From: Rhynchonema sp. JSB1_4
Taxonomy: Eukaryota; Nematoda; Chromadorea; Monhysterida; Xyalidae
Direction: 5' to 3'
Assembly (NCBI GenBank): GCA_030248065.1
Contig: JASAMV010008164.1
Coordinates: 82,290-146,289, forward strand
Length of the DNA: 64,000 nucleotides
Both the position numbers and the translations under genes were made by a program. The first letter of the stretch is position 1; every line of letters starts with the position of its first letter. Shown in pieces: positions 10,801 through 23,060 of this stretch. The notes below the pieces were generated by a model, which worked only from the letters and a program-made list of their open reading frames with translations, was not told the DNA's origin and did not search any database.

Positions 10801-13528
10801 GGGCCAGATTTCTGCGCAGACTCGACAAGAACGTACATGCATTCATGCACAAGTACCAGATCGAGGGCGTCAGCGTGTCGATTGCGGTGCCGAAGGGCGT
10901 GAAGGTATGGCCTGTGTTCATCAAACGATTTTTGCATCACTGTTTTATTATGAATAGAGCGCTAGGTACATATGTTTTGAGAGCTTGTGATGACTACTTG
11001 CACCTCTCAAGACTTCCGAATACGACAAAAACAGCCTTGTTGAGGATGTTATGACACATAGGGTGGAATTTTCGAAACGGTGTAAGGGTCAGTTCGGCGT
11101 AAAGGTCGGTGTAAAGTTCGGTCGAAAGCTCGGTTGGCGCCGCTCGGTGTAAACGTGCGAAACATTGTGTGTTATTAACGTGGAATGTTTCAAGTTTACA
11201 CCGAGGTCTATCACACTGTGCTGTCGACCGAGCTTTCCACCGACCTTTACACCCAACTGACCTTTACCCCGTTTCGAAAATATCACCCATAGCTGCCTGT
11301 TTCATCCAAACAGGAGTTGTCTGATTCAGGTTGAACGCGCGTACGGTATGGCCAATGTCGAGCGGGGCATAGCCATGACCCCACAGCACATGTTCAGGGT
11401 GGCTAGTCTCAGGTCTGTTTTCAGTCTGGGTTTGATTCTTTTCACTTGCTCACACCTTCAACATGTACATATACCCTCTGGTGAAATTCTTGCTGAATGT
11501 TTGTGACCGATCCGTTTGCCCCGAATATGATTTGCGAAAATGCTTTTTTATGGCGACCGAAAATGTCCGGCCCCGCGATCATTCCCAAGAACATACCATA
11601 ACTAGACTATCCCCAAAAACACAATTCTTACCCACGATTCAGCAAGCCGATAACGTCAGCGGCCATCCTTCTGCTGGTCGAACAAGGTCGATTGAAACTC
11701 AATGAACAGGTGTTTGGCATCGGAGGCATTTTAGGCCTGAAATTCGGTACCAAACCGTATTCACATGATGTCCAAAGTGTAACAGTCCAACATCTGCTGG
11801 AACACAGCGCCGGTAGGTTATAGCCAAATGGACGATGTATCATCATGATGGCCAATGGTATTCATATGGTGTTTCTAGGGTTGACCACGCTTCCCCGTGC
11901 ACATAGTGAAACATCAACAGGGATTAGGTGAGCACAAAGCATGTTGTAGGTACATACTATGTATATGCATGTAATGATTAAAAACCGCACACATCAACTA
12001 GCATTTAAAGGCTTAATGTCAATGCAAGTCGTCATGCCCGAAACGCAGGCGCATGATGCTGATGTCGTTGAACGCAGCGTCGCACCCTTGCCCATATTCA
12101 TCCCTTTTGCTCATTTGGATCTGCGCTTTGACTCTAAGCGCGTCGACGCTACAAACGCACTCAATCTGCGTTTCATCCGTTTATGACCACGTGCATTGAC
12201 AACAATAGAATCAGCCCGGACATTGCAGGCTGGTCGAGCAACCCGGCATCAGGTGACCCAGTCGGTATGCACCCCTCAATGTCACGTGCAGCTTTAATCA
12301 GTTGGGTGCTCGACAACATTCCACTCCAACGACCACCCGGCACCAAGTTCCAGTACTCAAACTTCGGGTATTTGGTACTGGGACGCGTGATCGAGGCCAG
12401 ATCTGGTACAATTTGCTTCTATTTCAAGGATACAAAATGTGCAACTCAGTCTAATTTCCACCAGGTCAAACCTACACGTCATATGTGCATCAGCACATTC
12501 TGGCTCCGTGCGCTGCCAACGGGATGTCAAACGGGAACTTTCTGCCAGGCAGAGAACCTGCGTACTACTCAAGCGAAGGTATTAACCCTGATGGTTGACA
12601 CCAGAAAGCCTGTTTGTGTAAATCAACATCTCAGGTTCACCCTACACGTTTCCACTGTGGCGAGCGGATTCAGCGCTCGGTTGGGTGTCGACGCCGTCCG
12701 ATTACTTGCGATTCGTGTTGTGTGTGGATGGATTCCCTCAGGTTCACCCCCTCTGCAGGGTACACATTTTGTAGCGTAATCAAAATGGCGGACGGGCAAT
12801 TGGGCAAAGCTCCCGGTTCGAGCAAGACCACTTTGAGGAGTGAAAAAGAGCAGAGTCGAAAAGAGCAGAAGCTAAAAACGAATAGGCCTAAGCTCAGGGA
12901 TACAAAACTAATACCTGATACCAAACCCAGCCTAACCCACTGGAATAAAATAAGAGCTGTGCTCTTTTCAGTTGCTCAAGACGGTCTTGTCCAAGCTTGC
13001 TTTGTCCAATTGCCACCTCTGCCACCATCCAAATCCCTCCAACCGAACGCACTGAGGAACGAGCCTGCTCTTTGCAAACGAAGCTATGCACAATGTTCGT
13101 CGTTTGAGACATCAACAAATCCCAAAATCGGCCCCTTTCATTCAGACATCCGACGTTCTTCGTTCCAATTCCATCAAACGAATGTTGACGCCATCGAATG
13201 TGCACGATGCGTACGGCCTCGGTTGGTCATTCAATCGAAATCACGATTGGTGGCATTCAGGTCCGTGCGTAGCGCAGTCGTTTGATGTGTCGGCAGCATG
13301 AAGGCAACAGGTTCGAGACCCGACCAGCATGAGGCAAAACAGCTATGATTTTTTATAGGTTCGATGCCGGGCAGCGCCGCTTACGTCGAAAAGTACCGCA
13401 GCGGTCTGACGTGGGTGATCATGTTGAACAGACGACACGAACTAAAAGTTGAGGCCGATGGCCCCCAATTGTCATTATTAGAATTTGAAGCCGATCTTAG
13501 TCATGTGATCAGTAGGGATCTGTTTTGA
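7892..13528 (+). CDS. secreted serine beta-lactamase-like protein (LACT/LACTB type)
   Basis: Eleven exons in phase: 7892-8042, 9701-9795, 10468-10564, 10741-10904, 11330-11412, 11643-11812, 12229-12405, 12465-12578, 12635-12741, 13146-13260, 13359-13528; 480 residues. The ATG at 7892 opens a hydrophobic signal-like stretch (GLMFFAFLIPTPA). A charged helical linker precedes the catalytic domain. The domain shows the class-C/DD-peptidase motifs: S-x-x-K as VASLSKPITSA (split by intron 5), Y-x-N as FQYSNFGYLVLG, and an HSG triad in place of K-T-G near the C-terminus. It belongs to the beta-lactamase-related family (PF00144), which in animals includes mitochondrial LACTB and nematode lact genes. 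Such enzymes act on peptides or esters; the substrate here is unknown. Intron 1 contains a 1-kb palindrome, intron 4 a foldback element and intron 10 a tRNA-like sequence. Exon 1 is assigned by phase and signal-peptide character only. Confidence 0.92.
8657..9680. mobile_element. large palindromic (foldback) element in intron 1
   Basis: Two arms of about 480 bp are near-perfect reverse complements. The left arm starts ACAGTATTTTCTCCTTCAAC and the right arm ends at its complement; the centre is near 9165. Both arms contain TTTTTTCAGCTGAAAAAA (itself palindromic), CGCTATGCTTCGCATAGGAG and one TGATGTTTCA word. No transposase frame is visible. The right end stops about 20 bp before exon 2 of the host gene. 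Confidence 0.92.
11058..11289. mobile_element. foldback MITE in intron 4 of the beta-lactamase-like gene
   Basis: Inverted arms of about 100 bp. The left arm is rich in GGTCAGTTCGGCGTAAAGGT; the right arm ends CCCCGTTTCGAAAATATCACCC. Internally it repeats short GTGTAAAGGTCGGT units. Confidence 0.8.
13261..13358 (+). other. tRNA-like (SINE-like) sequence filling an intron
   Basis: The 98-bp intron between the last two exons of the beta-lactamase-like gene holds a good A box (TAGCGCAGTCG) and, about 35 bp later, a perfect-looking B box (GGTTCGAGACC). I could not fold a full cloverleaf with a matching acceptor stem, so it is more likely a tRNA-derived SINE fragment than a working tRNA gene. Confidence 0.4.
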
Positions 13529-13635
13529 AACATTATCATTCTCATCGTTGGAACTACGAAATCCAAAACAAATTTCTGTGTCTTTCTGAGTGTGTGCATT
13601 TTAGTCAACAATTTCCGTTTTGTCACTTCAACGAA

Positions 13636-13641
13636 AATAAA
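13636..13641 (+). terminator. candidate polyadenylation signal
   Basis: AATAAA lies 108 bp after the TGA stop of the beta-lactamase-like gene. Confidence 0.45.
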
Positions 13642-13766
13642 GTCATTACTGAGAGTTGTTGCATTGCAGTAAACTGTTTGCCATTGCACAGAATAATGCT
13701 TGGTTGCAGGGTACAAAAGAATAAGAACAAGAAAATGCGAATTGCACGAATTCTAACCACTGTGTA

Positions 13767-13954
13767 AAGGCAAACTACACCAACACGAGCCCGATTTAGA
13801 AGGTGGCGTGTATTCAAAACTAATAGAAAGAGAAAATCATCATCCTCCAGTTTGTATTCTTCAACGTGTGACATTTCCCAAATCAGCAGCCACGTCAGAA
13901 TGTTTCACTATTCTGGCCAGCTGCGAAATCGGGCTCGTGTTGGCGTCGTTTGCC
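13767..13954. mobile_element. MITE family C, copy 2
   Basis: Inverted ends AAGGCAAACTACACCAACAC then GAGCCCGATT, and the matching right end AATCGGGCTCGTGTTGGCG, with TA on both sides. Length is about 190 bp and it is colinear with copy 1 (6765-6955). The TA target fits Tc1/mariner-type mobilisation. Confidence 0.9.
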
Positions 13955-14066
13955 TATACTGTGACATCAATCAACAGTCAACATCGACTTATAGAAGTTG
14001 ACAACACTGCAGGCTAACTGGCTATCTATAAATCAGGCACCGTACTGTAAGTCAGCATGAAATGGA

Positions 14067-17000
14067 TTAGAATGAGAACAGCGAGTGGCACATCACAGGG
14101 AGCACAATGACCAGGAAGAGTTCAGTCAGCGCTGAGAAAATCAACAGAATGTAGAACACAAAGTCATAGCCTGCGTCCGGTCGGGTGCTTTTGGTTGACC
14201 CGATTTTGACGATCAGTTCGGGAAATGTGGCCAATATTTGCTCCATGGTCACAAACAAAGGGGGTAGGATAAAGCCCAACATTGTGCACAGCGTCACACG
14301 TGATTTGAGTAGACAACCGGTGAACAGACTGGCAGACCTGGCAAACGGGGGAATGATTTGCCTTTCAGTACTCACTTTCGTCATCGAACACAAAAGGTTG
14401 ATCATCGAGAACATGATGATGTTTCAAACAGACCAGATTAGCCCGTACAATCCCACAACGGCACCGCTGATGCCCAACGTGCGCTTGAGGTCCTCGATGC
14501 TTCGGTCCGGTACTGTAAGGCCACCGATGTCCTGCACAAGACGCTTCACGTTTAATATTACTTTGTGGAGATAAAGTAGATAAACGTTCGGATAAGACAT
14601 AATGTGAAATATTGTCTGGACTGACCTGCAGCACATAGACCAAACCGATAATGGCGCTGGCCGTCATCAAACAAGTGAATGTCATGAGAGTAAACGAGAG
14701 AATTGTGAGCGTGATCCTGAAAGACACATCCAAAATCAATCTAAAAATTTATTTGAATAATCATTTGAACAAGAAAATCAGGGGCAGGTCAATTACCTGA
14801 ACCAGAATATTGTAATTCTGCCGGTCTAACCTGGAGCGTAATCTTGGTCCACCTTGCAGCATCAAGGCAGCGGAATCAACAAAACAGGACTGAACGTAGT
14901 CGAAAAGACACACAGCGGACGTGGCTGTTAGAATAATGGTGCATAAAGCCGTTCCCAGGACCGCCTGAAAATCGGCTTGTTTTCGCCCAGAACGAATAAA
15001 CAACACCAACGCTGAAACACAACGGTCTTTTGTTACGCACGGTTCAATACAACTGTCCCCTGTGAAATGAATAGACTGCACGAAGCAATCTCGTAGCTTC
15101 TCACCTTTAATTTGATCTAGGATCACACGAATAAATGTGTATTTCTTGATATTCCACCTGTTGAAGTATAGTATACCTAAAACACTCCTATACACAAACG
15201 CACCAATGCGATGCCAACAACGTCGCCGGCAAAGTTGCCAGCCGAAAGACTGGGCTGGTCCGGTATGAGCTCATAGAGCGCGAATGTGAGAGCGTAGAAA
15301 CCAAACGTTACTGCCACAGCCTGAAAGAGGAAGAAACCATGTGATCAACCTGCATCTGTTACACTACGCTCCACTCCCAGAATTTTAAGGAAAGCGTCGC
15401 GTAGGGCAAAGCAGCGCTGAAACAAACAAGAGGGACAAAAACAGCGGGTAGAAGATTAAAACAACAGCGGCCACTCATACGAAGTTCAGTACGGGGAGTG
15501 TGGGTTTGATCCAAAACCCCAATTGTAACTATTATATTACTATTAACATTAGCATTATAAACGACACAATAGTCGGGTGTTTTGTCACCTGCATGAGTAT
15601 GTATCCAACCAATGTTCCCAACGAGCCAATCACGAATGCGAGTGCGCCAATCACACCAGCGGCAATGAATAACAATCCAACTTCGCCCGCTGCCCCACCC
15701 GTCATAAACGACCGTGTGACGTTGTGCGGCCAGGATGTGTCCGACTGAAACAACCACTTGTAGTGAAATCGGTTAATCTATTTGTAAAAGTCGTCTCGTT
15801 TTCGTGTTGTGACTCGGGATTGGGCAATGTCGGACGTCGGATGTTGGTGTCAAAAGCGTGTGGTGTCGGGTGTCGGTACCCTCAGATGTTGAGTATTTTG
15901 TATGGGCAATCCATCGGCTCATGGCACTTTTTATACACGCAGCGCATATGCAGCAGCACACGCCATTTTCTAAACAAAATGTACACTTTGAGCGAGTGTC
16001 ATACTTTGATGGCCGCTTTTTAATTTACTCCGTTTTCATTAGGTGGTTGACATAACACTTTTCTGCATTTTTGCCAAATTTGGGGATGTTTCAAGGTATA
16101 ACTGTAGAGAATGGATGCATTCAATGACGGCAGTAATGTAGCATGCAGCCTGTGTGTGTTGAGTGCCATGAGCTGGCGGATTGCCTATACACCTTGACAG
16201 CTTTGGCGCTTATTTTGCTGACAAATCTTTGTGCTGAATAAACTGATTAGCTTACTGAACTCGGATTTGCAAAACTCAAAGCGTTCGACCCTCGTAAACG
16301 CGATCTAGGAACGGTCGATAAATTACTCGAAACATTATCAAAACGCCCAAAACGGTGCACCAGATTCTTGACAACATGAACAAACTTAAAATAAAAAGCA
16401 AACAACCAACTGATATGTCTGAAGCGAGCTGTGCGCTGTAATAGCCACTGAATGCACACAATGCCAATCCCAATAACATCAGCAACAGCCCAGCGCCGAA
16501 TGCCACCCAACGGGACACGCCATGTCGGGCCAACGTCACCTTGCCGCCCGTGTTCTCATCCTCCTACAAAGCGTCGAGTCCATTTTCCACGCGCGATAAA
16601 TTTTGCAATTTGTTATCATTCATGAAATCAGATGGGGGTACCTTTGTTTTTGAATTTTGAAGCTTTGCTTCACCTGGCAAGAGTATGTGGCTGCTCTACA
16701 TATGTGCATAGTGCTACGCCATTGAAGCTTGTTCGATGATTTGCAAATTTTATGTAAACTTCTGCTGTGGATTTCTACTTAACCTGAACCATTGTATCTA
16801 AGCTTGAACAAAGCCTGTTAAAATCAATAGCACAAGGAACTCATGAAGACTCAAATTTTGAATTTAATCAACTTTTGAATTTCTCAAATATTTTAGCGAT
16901 TGGTTGGTAATATGAGTGACTCAAATCACGATATTGTTCCTCCAAAGATCCACTACACGGAGGTCTGAAAAGATGTCCAAGTTTGCTGAAATGGAGTGGC

Positions 17001-19428
17001 GAATTGAAACGCATATGATGCGCTGTCGTTCATGCACACAACCATCGGCTCCGTACAGGAATTATTTGAAAAATAAAGTAATTAGCTCGATATTTGTTTC
17101 ATCTTTCCCTTTGTTTTTGCTTATGCGCTGAGTGTTTTTAACATGTACATTATTGGAGCAAATGGTTCAAAGGAACAGGGGATTGATCGAGTGTCTTTAT
17201 ATGTAACTCTTGGTGAATACAAGTCCTGAAGTAAAGAAGGTTTAGATTGCCCAAATCCATAATTAAAATTTTTCTTCTCGTAAATTCCTGTCAAACGTTG
17301 GACTGTTGCATAAGTATAAATTGCGTTTGCCCATTGGCCAAACACTGCAAAAAATGTATACCATAAGATGTAATATAAGGAAGACATCTTGGCATTAGCT
17401 AATTGGCACAACATAGAGTGCCGAATCGCATTTATCACACAAGTGAAGCATCAACCTTGGGCGAGCACTGTTTTCAGGTCGACCCAACAAGAATGAGATG
17501 AGTGTGTTTTTAATGTCTACAGCTTGCTGTGTCAAATGGTGTAACAGGTCAGGGACACTCAACACTGTTTTGGTACGGCACGGAACACAGAGAAATTACT
17601 TTTCAAACAATTGTTCGCAGGAAACAGAAATAACATGTGTTATTTTTTCTTTCTTTCTTACGAAACACGCTGCGAAGGTCTTATTTCACTGTGTGTGATT
17701 GTGTTGTTTACCCCCAGAGATCCCCAAAAGGTTTAAACACCACAAAAACTGTACAAATGCCATAGGATCACCGTGTTCAGCTGAACAGGGGCAACGCCTA
17801 CAACAACAAAGGTCGCTATTCGAAATTTGTTGTGTGTGTGTTTTATATCGTGCTGCTAAAACATCAGCTTTATTCTAGAAATTTCAGTGCTTTTTGATAA
17901 AATAAGCCTCCCCTATAAGCAAACAATTCTGCCCTATTTTAATTGATTTCCTGCACGTATAATATCAAAGAATTATCGTATTCCACGAGGAAAGCGTGTT
18001 GATCCTAATAACAATGTACATTATCCGAGATGTTGTCATCATACTGTACCTGTAATTTTTACTGTAATGAACCAATATTTCCAGCGACAAGTTATTTGCT
18101 GAAGCCCACACAGAAGAATAAGAAATCAAATGAGGACTTCAGGAAAGATAAAAAATTTAAAATTGTTATAAAAAATTTTTATCTGTGACAGTCCATAGAA
18201 TGCTGCTGTTCGTATTTTATACAGTAACCAACCTGCAGCACAACGGCTGGTGGCGCAGTGCGTGATCGGGGTACTGTAGAAGCTGGGGTCATAGGTGTCA
18301 GAGCCAGATCGTCCAAACTGGCAGTCGGGTCTTGGTCGTTTAGGAATTGAAAGTAGGAGGCCACCTAAAATACCTTAATAATCCAGAAAGTCATTGTGAA
18401 GCCATCATGCGTGTTTGCAAGTGAAACAAATGAAAGGTATCCGTTTTGATTGAGCAGTTCCCTTCTCATTCCTAATCGAACCTAACGAGGAGCTACAGCA
18501 TCTCCGAAAAGACACCGCTCTAAAAAATTGACAATGACCTGGTATATTACACCGTTTTTGGAGCTCTCTGCCTGTCAAAGCTTATATAACGCTGCTGAAA
18601 CATCCCGCTCGGCACAGTGCACTGGTCAACCGTGCACGTTTTGGCCAGCCTGATGCTAACAGTGCGCATGAGCGAAAAGGAACTGATTTATAAACCGAGT
18701 ACGTGAAACATTAGAAAGCAAAAACAAAACTAAGATTGTTTGGCATTTCGCCAAAATGTTACTCACTGTTTCTTGCTGCTGTCTGTTTGAGATGAGGGGC
18801 TCTTTTGAGTGCGAAAGTCTGAAATGTTTCTGTATTGCACGGATACCACGGCGTACGCACATTAACTACATTGGGCACAGTATTGTACTGTATGTGTCTC
18901 ATTGGTCTTCAGAGCTTACTGTTTGTCAAACTTGATTACATGAGCCGGTTGTGAGTCTCTGGGTATCATCTAAACATCACAAACTCTTTGTTAGCCCGCT
19001 CTACTTTAATCTCGCAGTCACAATGCTGTCTTGAATATTCGCACATTTTTCAGAATCTTATATTTGCATGCACAGTTTTAGTCAAAGCAAGCGCTGAGGG
19101 GCACCATGATAAAATCAAATCTAGTGCTATTGAAATCCTAAAAAACACCTACTTGAATAAAGAAATAAAGAAAGAAAGAACGAGACAGGTCTGACGCAAG
19201 AAAAATTACAGGGAAATCGAGCAAGAATGTCATGATTGAAACCGACCTGGAGCCATTGCTCTGTCTGACCATTGGATCCAACGAAGACTGAGGACGTCTG
19301 GGCACCACTGGAGGTGGGTTACGGTAATCGCCGATCTGGTACATCTGAACCGATGAAACTGGGTCAGGTGCTGCTGCCTCGTTGTATTGGTAATGCGCAC
19401 GTGGAATCGTGAAGACACCGCTGCCCGG
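14067..19428 (-). CDS. multi-pass membrane protein, family not recognised
   Basis: Ten exons in phase on the minus strand: 19247-19428, 18767-18818, 18233-18364, 16411-16563, 15589-15744, 15204-15320, 14831-14964, 14626-14716, 14434-14531, 14067-14337 (stop TAA). An open frame continues upstream of 19428 to an ATG at 19566, which could be the start. The first three exons encode a hydrophilic, Pro/Ser-rich, probably cytosolic N-terminus (for example NPPPVVPRRPQSSLD). The other exons encode about eight hydrophobic segments, including WVAFGAGLLLMLLGLALCAF, LLFIAAGVIGALAFVIGSLG, LGTALCTIILTATSAVCLF, ILSFTLMTFTCLMTASAIIG and FVFYILLIFSALTELFLVIV. This is a polytopic membrane protein, but I recognise no transporter or receptor signature. 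The join of exons 3 and 4 spans 1.7 kb and could hide further exons. Confidence 0.68.
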
Positions 19429-19566
19429 CTGTAAGCTTGACAGTTGTTGTTGATTCGAATAAAGATGGTCCTCTTTATGATGACCCTTTATGTATAGATA
19501 ACATAGTGAATATTTTCGAACGATTGGTCGGTCCCTATCTGGTGCTAAATCTCTAAGAATATTCAT

Positions 19567-21757
19567 TAGGTACCGATAATGATCGATCTCGATCGTGTGT
19601 CACTATAGAGAGCGTTTTTCGGCATGGTGTGCCTTAAGTTTGTTGTCAGCTCAGCCAAACGACCCATGGCTTTAGTCGTTGTCATGGTCAAAGTCGCCAG
19701 TTTTTTTTAAATGTGGACCAGACAACTCATTCGTTGCAAAGAAAATTATTCACAAAGCTGACCCTCGTGTGTTCCTCCACCAAACAACTCACCGAGGGTT
19801 GATCGGTGCTCGTGCCCATTCCGATGTCACGCCGTCGCGTCGGCATTATGATCAATCGGAAGAAACCAGCTGGACTCTATACTTCCAAAGTACATACGTT
19901 TGTCATTTTCGGCCACTTGAGTGTGCTTCCTCGATCTTCCATGATAAAGTAAAACATGAGAATGAATCAAACTTGATGATCGGCTCGGTCCGGCTCAGTC
20001 ATGTGACGTTTACTGTTGCCACCAATTTCGACCAGCGTAAATGTGGTAGATGGCGTAAATTTCCCATGCAGCTAACAATAGAAAACTTTCCCGCTGGTCG
20101 AAAATAGTGGTGTCAGCAAATCACGGAAAAAGTCACATTGTTGCGTGGCCAAGGCAAGTGACCGGACTGGACCGATCACCTACTGTAGTTTAACGTTTTG
20201 GAAAGTGTCTAGAATTCCCTTAAAAAATTTGATAACGCACAGATTTCTTTTTCAGTTACTCAAAATCACTTTTGGATTTATTAGTAAAACATCTCTTTCT
20301 ATATGATCATGAAAAGAGCCATGTTCGCAGGGCTCAAGTGTGCTCTTGACAGAACAACACAAAATCACACAAAAATAATAAAACAGCTGTGATTGACGCA
20401 GAGAACTTACGTATGTACATGGATGTTGTTTTGAACAAAAAAACATAATTGCAAAACATAACACGTTGCCCGCACAGATAACGTGGAAAATTATGGTTCA
20501 AAAAGGGGTAACACAACAACAAAGATTGCAATATTTTCACACCAAAGGTCTGCCAATATTTGCGCTTTTTCCACACCAATTCACGGAATACTTTTTCAAA
20601 AATTGATAACGCAATGAATACTGTTTCAATTGGTGTTGCGTGGTGAATCACCATGGATAGAACTACGGAAGGAACGCTAAGTCAAATATTCAATTCGTGC
20701 ATGAGCACTGCATGTGCTCGTTCACGTCAACATGGAATGGAAACAAAACAAAAGGGCGCGCATTTAACCGACACTGTTTGTAAGGACCATCTAAAGCATA
20801 GTGCCTGTATAACAAAATGCAGATCTGGTCAACCTGGTTTTGAGATGTTTTGGTCACTGGATGCATGTTCTGTGAAACATCAGCACATCACTTCCTAGCA
20901 GCGGTTCAGGCACCTTCACGTACTGTTGTGTACCAAGGCTGTGTAGAGTACACACGCACGACGGCTGATGTTTCACAAATGTCATGATTTGCACCCCGAA
21001 CAAATCCCCGACCGACGTCAGAGTTTGCGGCTGACCGGACCATATCGTGCTTCACAGAAGCTTAGAAACGTGCAACGAATTGAATAGCGTACGAAACGCA
21101 AAATTATTTGCTTCCGCTGTAAGCTGTCGGTTTGCACAAACGGAAACCTGCGCAAAGTTTGACTGCCCGTGGTTAAAAGGGTCTCTCAGTTCATCATATT
21201 CAGTGTTGTGTTGTGTCGATTTTACGATATCATTCTTCCCCCTTGTTGTTTGTTATCAACATGAGTGTATGTGTTTGTACAACATAAAGATACAAAACAT
21301 ATTTTTCGGTTGTTGTTGCCCATGCTTTGTATACCAAACGGACGCTAGGTTGTGATGTGCCAGAAAAGCAACGTTCCTTGACACAACACCAGTTTCCAAT
21401 CGGTTTCTTCGCTGGCAGTGATCAGATGGTATACATACCGTAGGGTGCATCAGTCTTGCTGAACAAAATCACAGGTACCCAACATTATCTTCCGTGCTCA
21501 CACTGCATCATAAATAAAGTCACGAAAAAAGTGTGTGGTACATTTACCTTTTACAGCCTAAAAGTAGATGATAATGCTTAGATCATACGAAAATGTAAAC
21601 AAGCATTACATGTACAATGCAGCTGTAACTTTTTGGTTTATGATTATGTTTTTAAGAGGGAGGGCGTGGTCTGATGTGAGAGACCAAGACACGGTCTTGG
21701 ACACTTTAGCACAGCAAAGATTTAGGCACGATGTAGGTGTAAGTACAGTACACTGCA
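19567..21757. other. intergenic region
   Basis: No gene recognised. A 142-codon plus-strand frame at 19682-20107 ends inside a small inverted repeat (about 20021-20116, arms CACCAATTTCGACCAGCG) and has no motif. The region carries two TGATGTTTCA words 94 bp apart (20873 and 20967) in opposite orientation. Confidence 0.5.
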
Positions 21758-21763
21758 TTTATT
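21758..21763 (-). terminator. candidate polyadenylation signal
   Basis: AATAAA on the minus strand, about 62 bp beyond the stop codon at 21826. Confidence 0.4.
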
Positions 21764-21825
21764 CTTGCATTATCAGTAATAATATCTAAACATCAAACGT
21801 GAATGCTTTTTTACACAACATCATT

Positions 21826-22859
21826 CTAATTTTTCGCGTCCGGAATCGCAATCAACGTGAACTTGTCGAACACCGTGAACCTCAAATTTTGTTCGATTGC
21901 GTAGCCGACTAACGAAAATGATGTTTCATCATCACATACGTCATCAACGTCATCTGCATTGTGGGTCGAGTGACTTGTCGATTGTTCTTGGGGTCGGAGT
22001 TCGAAAATCAACAACCCGCCGGGTCGGATGCGGACGCACAGTTGTGACACGATGACCTCACTGGCAAACACCGGACAGCTGACGGCGCCCTCTGGCTCAA
22101 CGATGTGCACCAGGTCGAACAGAGTGGCCACTTGATCGGTCGATGTCACCTCGACGTGACCACTCGTTGGCTGTCGCAATGTGAGCAGCACACGACCGTC
22201 ACTCCGATCGAATCTGAATCGACCGCCAATCGTCAGATCGCAGCTCTGTCGCATCTGGCTGCTCAGTCTGCTTTTTCGACGATTCCACTGAAAATCAATA
22301 ACAGGATATTCAATATAGTAATAATGCATAATTTTCCCATTTCACTTACCCTCGCTTTACTTAACGCGCAATTTTTTGGCGACACAACAGACTAAACTCA
22401 CTGAAACATCATCCGACTTAGTGCCATTCACAAACACAAACATTTGATGACAGTGATGCCAGTGCAAGGTTCGTTGATCGGTCGGTAGGGTTACGGTAGC
22501 TGCCAGACTATAGTTTTGTTTCGACAGATACGCTTCGAGCTGGCTGCGGTTGCGGATAGCGAAGAAATCTGTGGGTGATATAGCACTTTACGGTAATTTA
22601 TTTGACTGCTTCAAATTTGACACACAGAAACAATGTAAACCATTGTACAGTATGCATAACCATAATGGTCTCTTTGACCTTCCACCGCATGCAGTGATTG
22701 ACCAAGTCCCCAGTACAGCTCGACTTGTGTAACCACTCGAAACTTGACACTGCGCAGGACTAATCCAAGGAATATTAGAAGAGCGACTGGGAATACTGAA
22801 AAGCACAGCGTGCTTAGATATTGAAATATATACATGCATGTGCATAATATTAGTTTCAC
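21826..22859 (-). CDS. single-pass membrane protein of unknown function
   Basis: Three exons in phase: 22679-22859, 22402-22568, 21826-22287; 269 residues from the ATG at 22859. If the AG at 22796-22797 is used as an acceptor, exon 1 instead begins at 22795 and the true start lies upstream. The N-terminus is hydrophobic (FPVALLIFLGLVL), suggesting a signal anchor. The rest is soluble, with NRSQLEAYLSKQNYSL, an IGGRFRFDRSDGRVLL stretch, and an acidic Asp/Thr-rich segment (DDVDDVCDDE). I do not recognise the family. Exon 2 ends exactly in a TGATGTTTCA word, so its last codons are GAT GTT TCA followed by GTGAGT. It lies about 200 bp downstream of the glycosyltransferase-like gene on the same strand, so the two could be co-transcribed. 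Confidence 0.62.
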
Positions 22860-23060
22860 AAGTTTTTCATGTTGTTTTTTTATTCAAAAAATTAACAAGA
22901 AAATTGTGAAATCTGGTTTCTTACAGCAGCCTCTGGGACACGCTATCTTTTTACACGAACTTAAAAAAAGTCATAAAAATACATACAGTATGTCACGAAA
23001 TGACGGTGACATGTATATAAATGCAACATCATCGTTCGTATTTCGCTCATGTACACTATT

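Noticed and set aside
13261..13336. A functional tRNA gene
   Set aside because: A and B boxes are present but the acceptor ends do not pair and no clear anticodon loop forms.
17121..17438. 105-codon minus-strand frame inside the intron between exons 3 and 4 of the membrane protein gene
   Set aside because: Hydrophobic and open, but I find no splice sites that keep phase with the neighbouring exons and no recognised motif. It remains a possible missed exon.
19682..20107. 142-codon plus-strand frame
   Set aside because: No motif, ends within a small inverted repeat, no partner exons.
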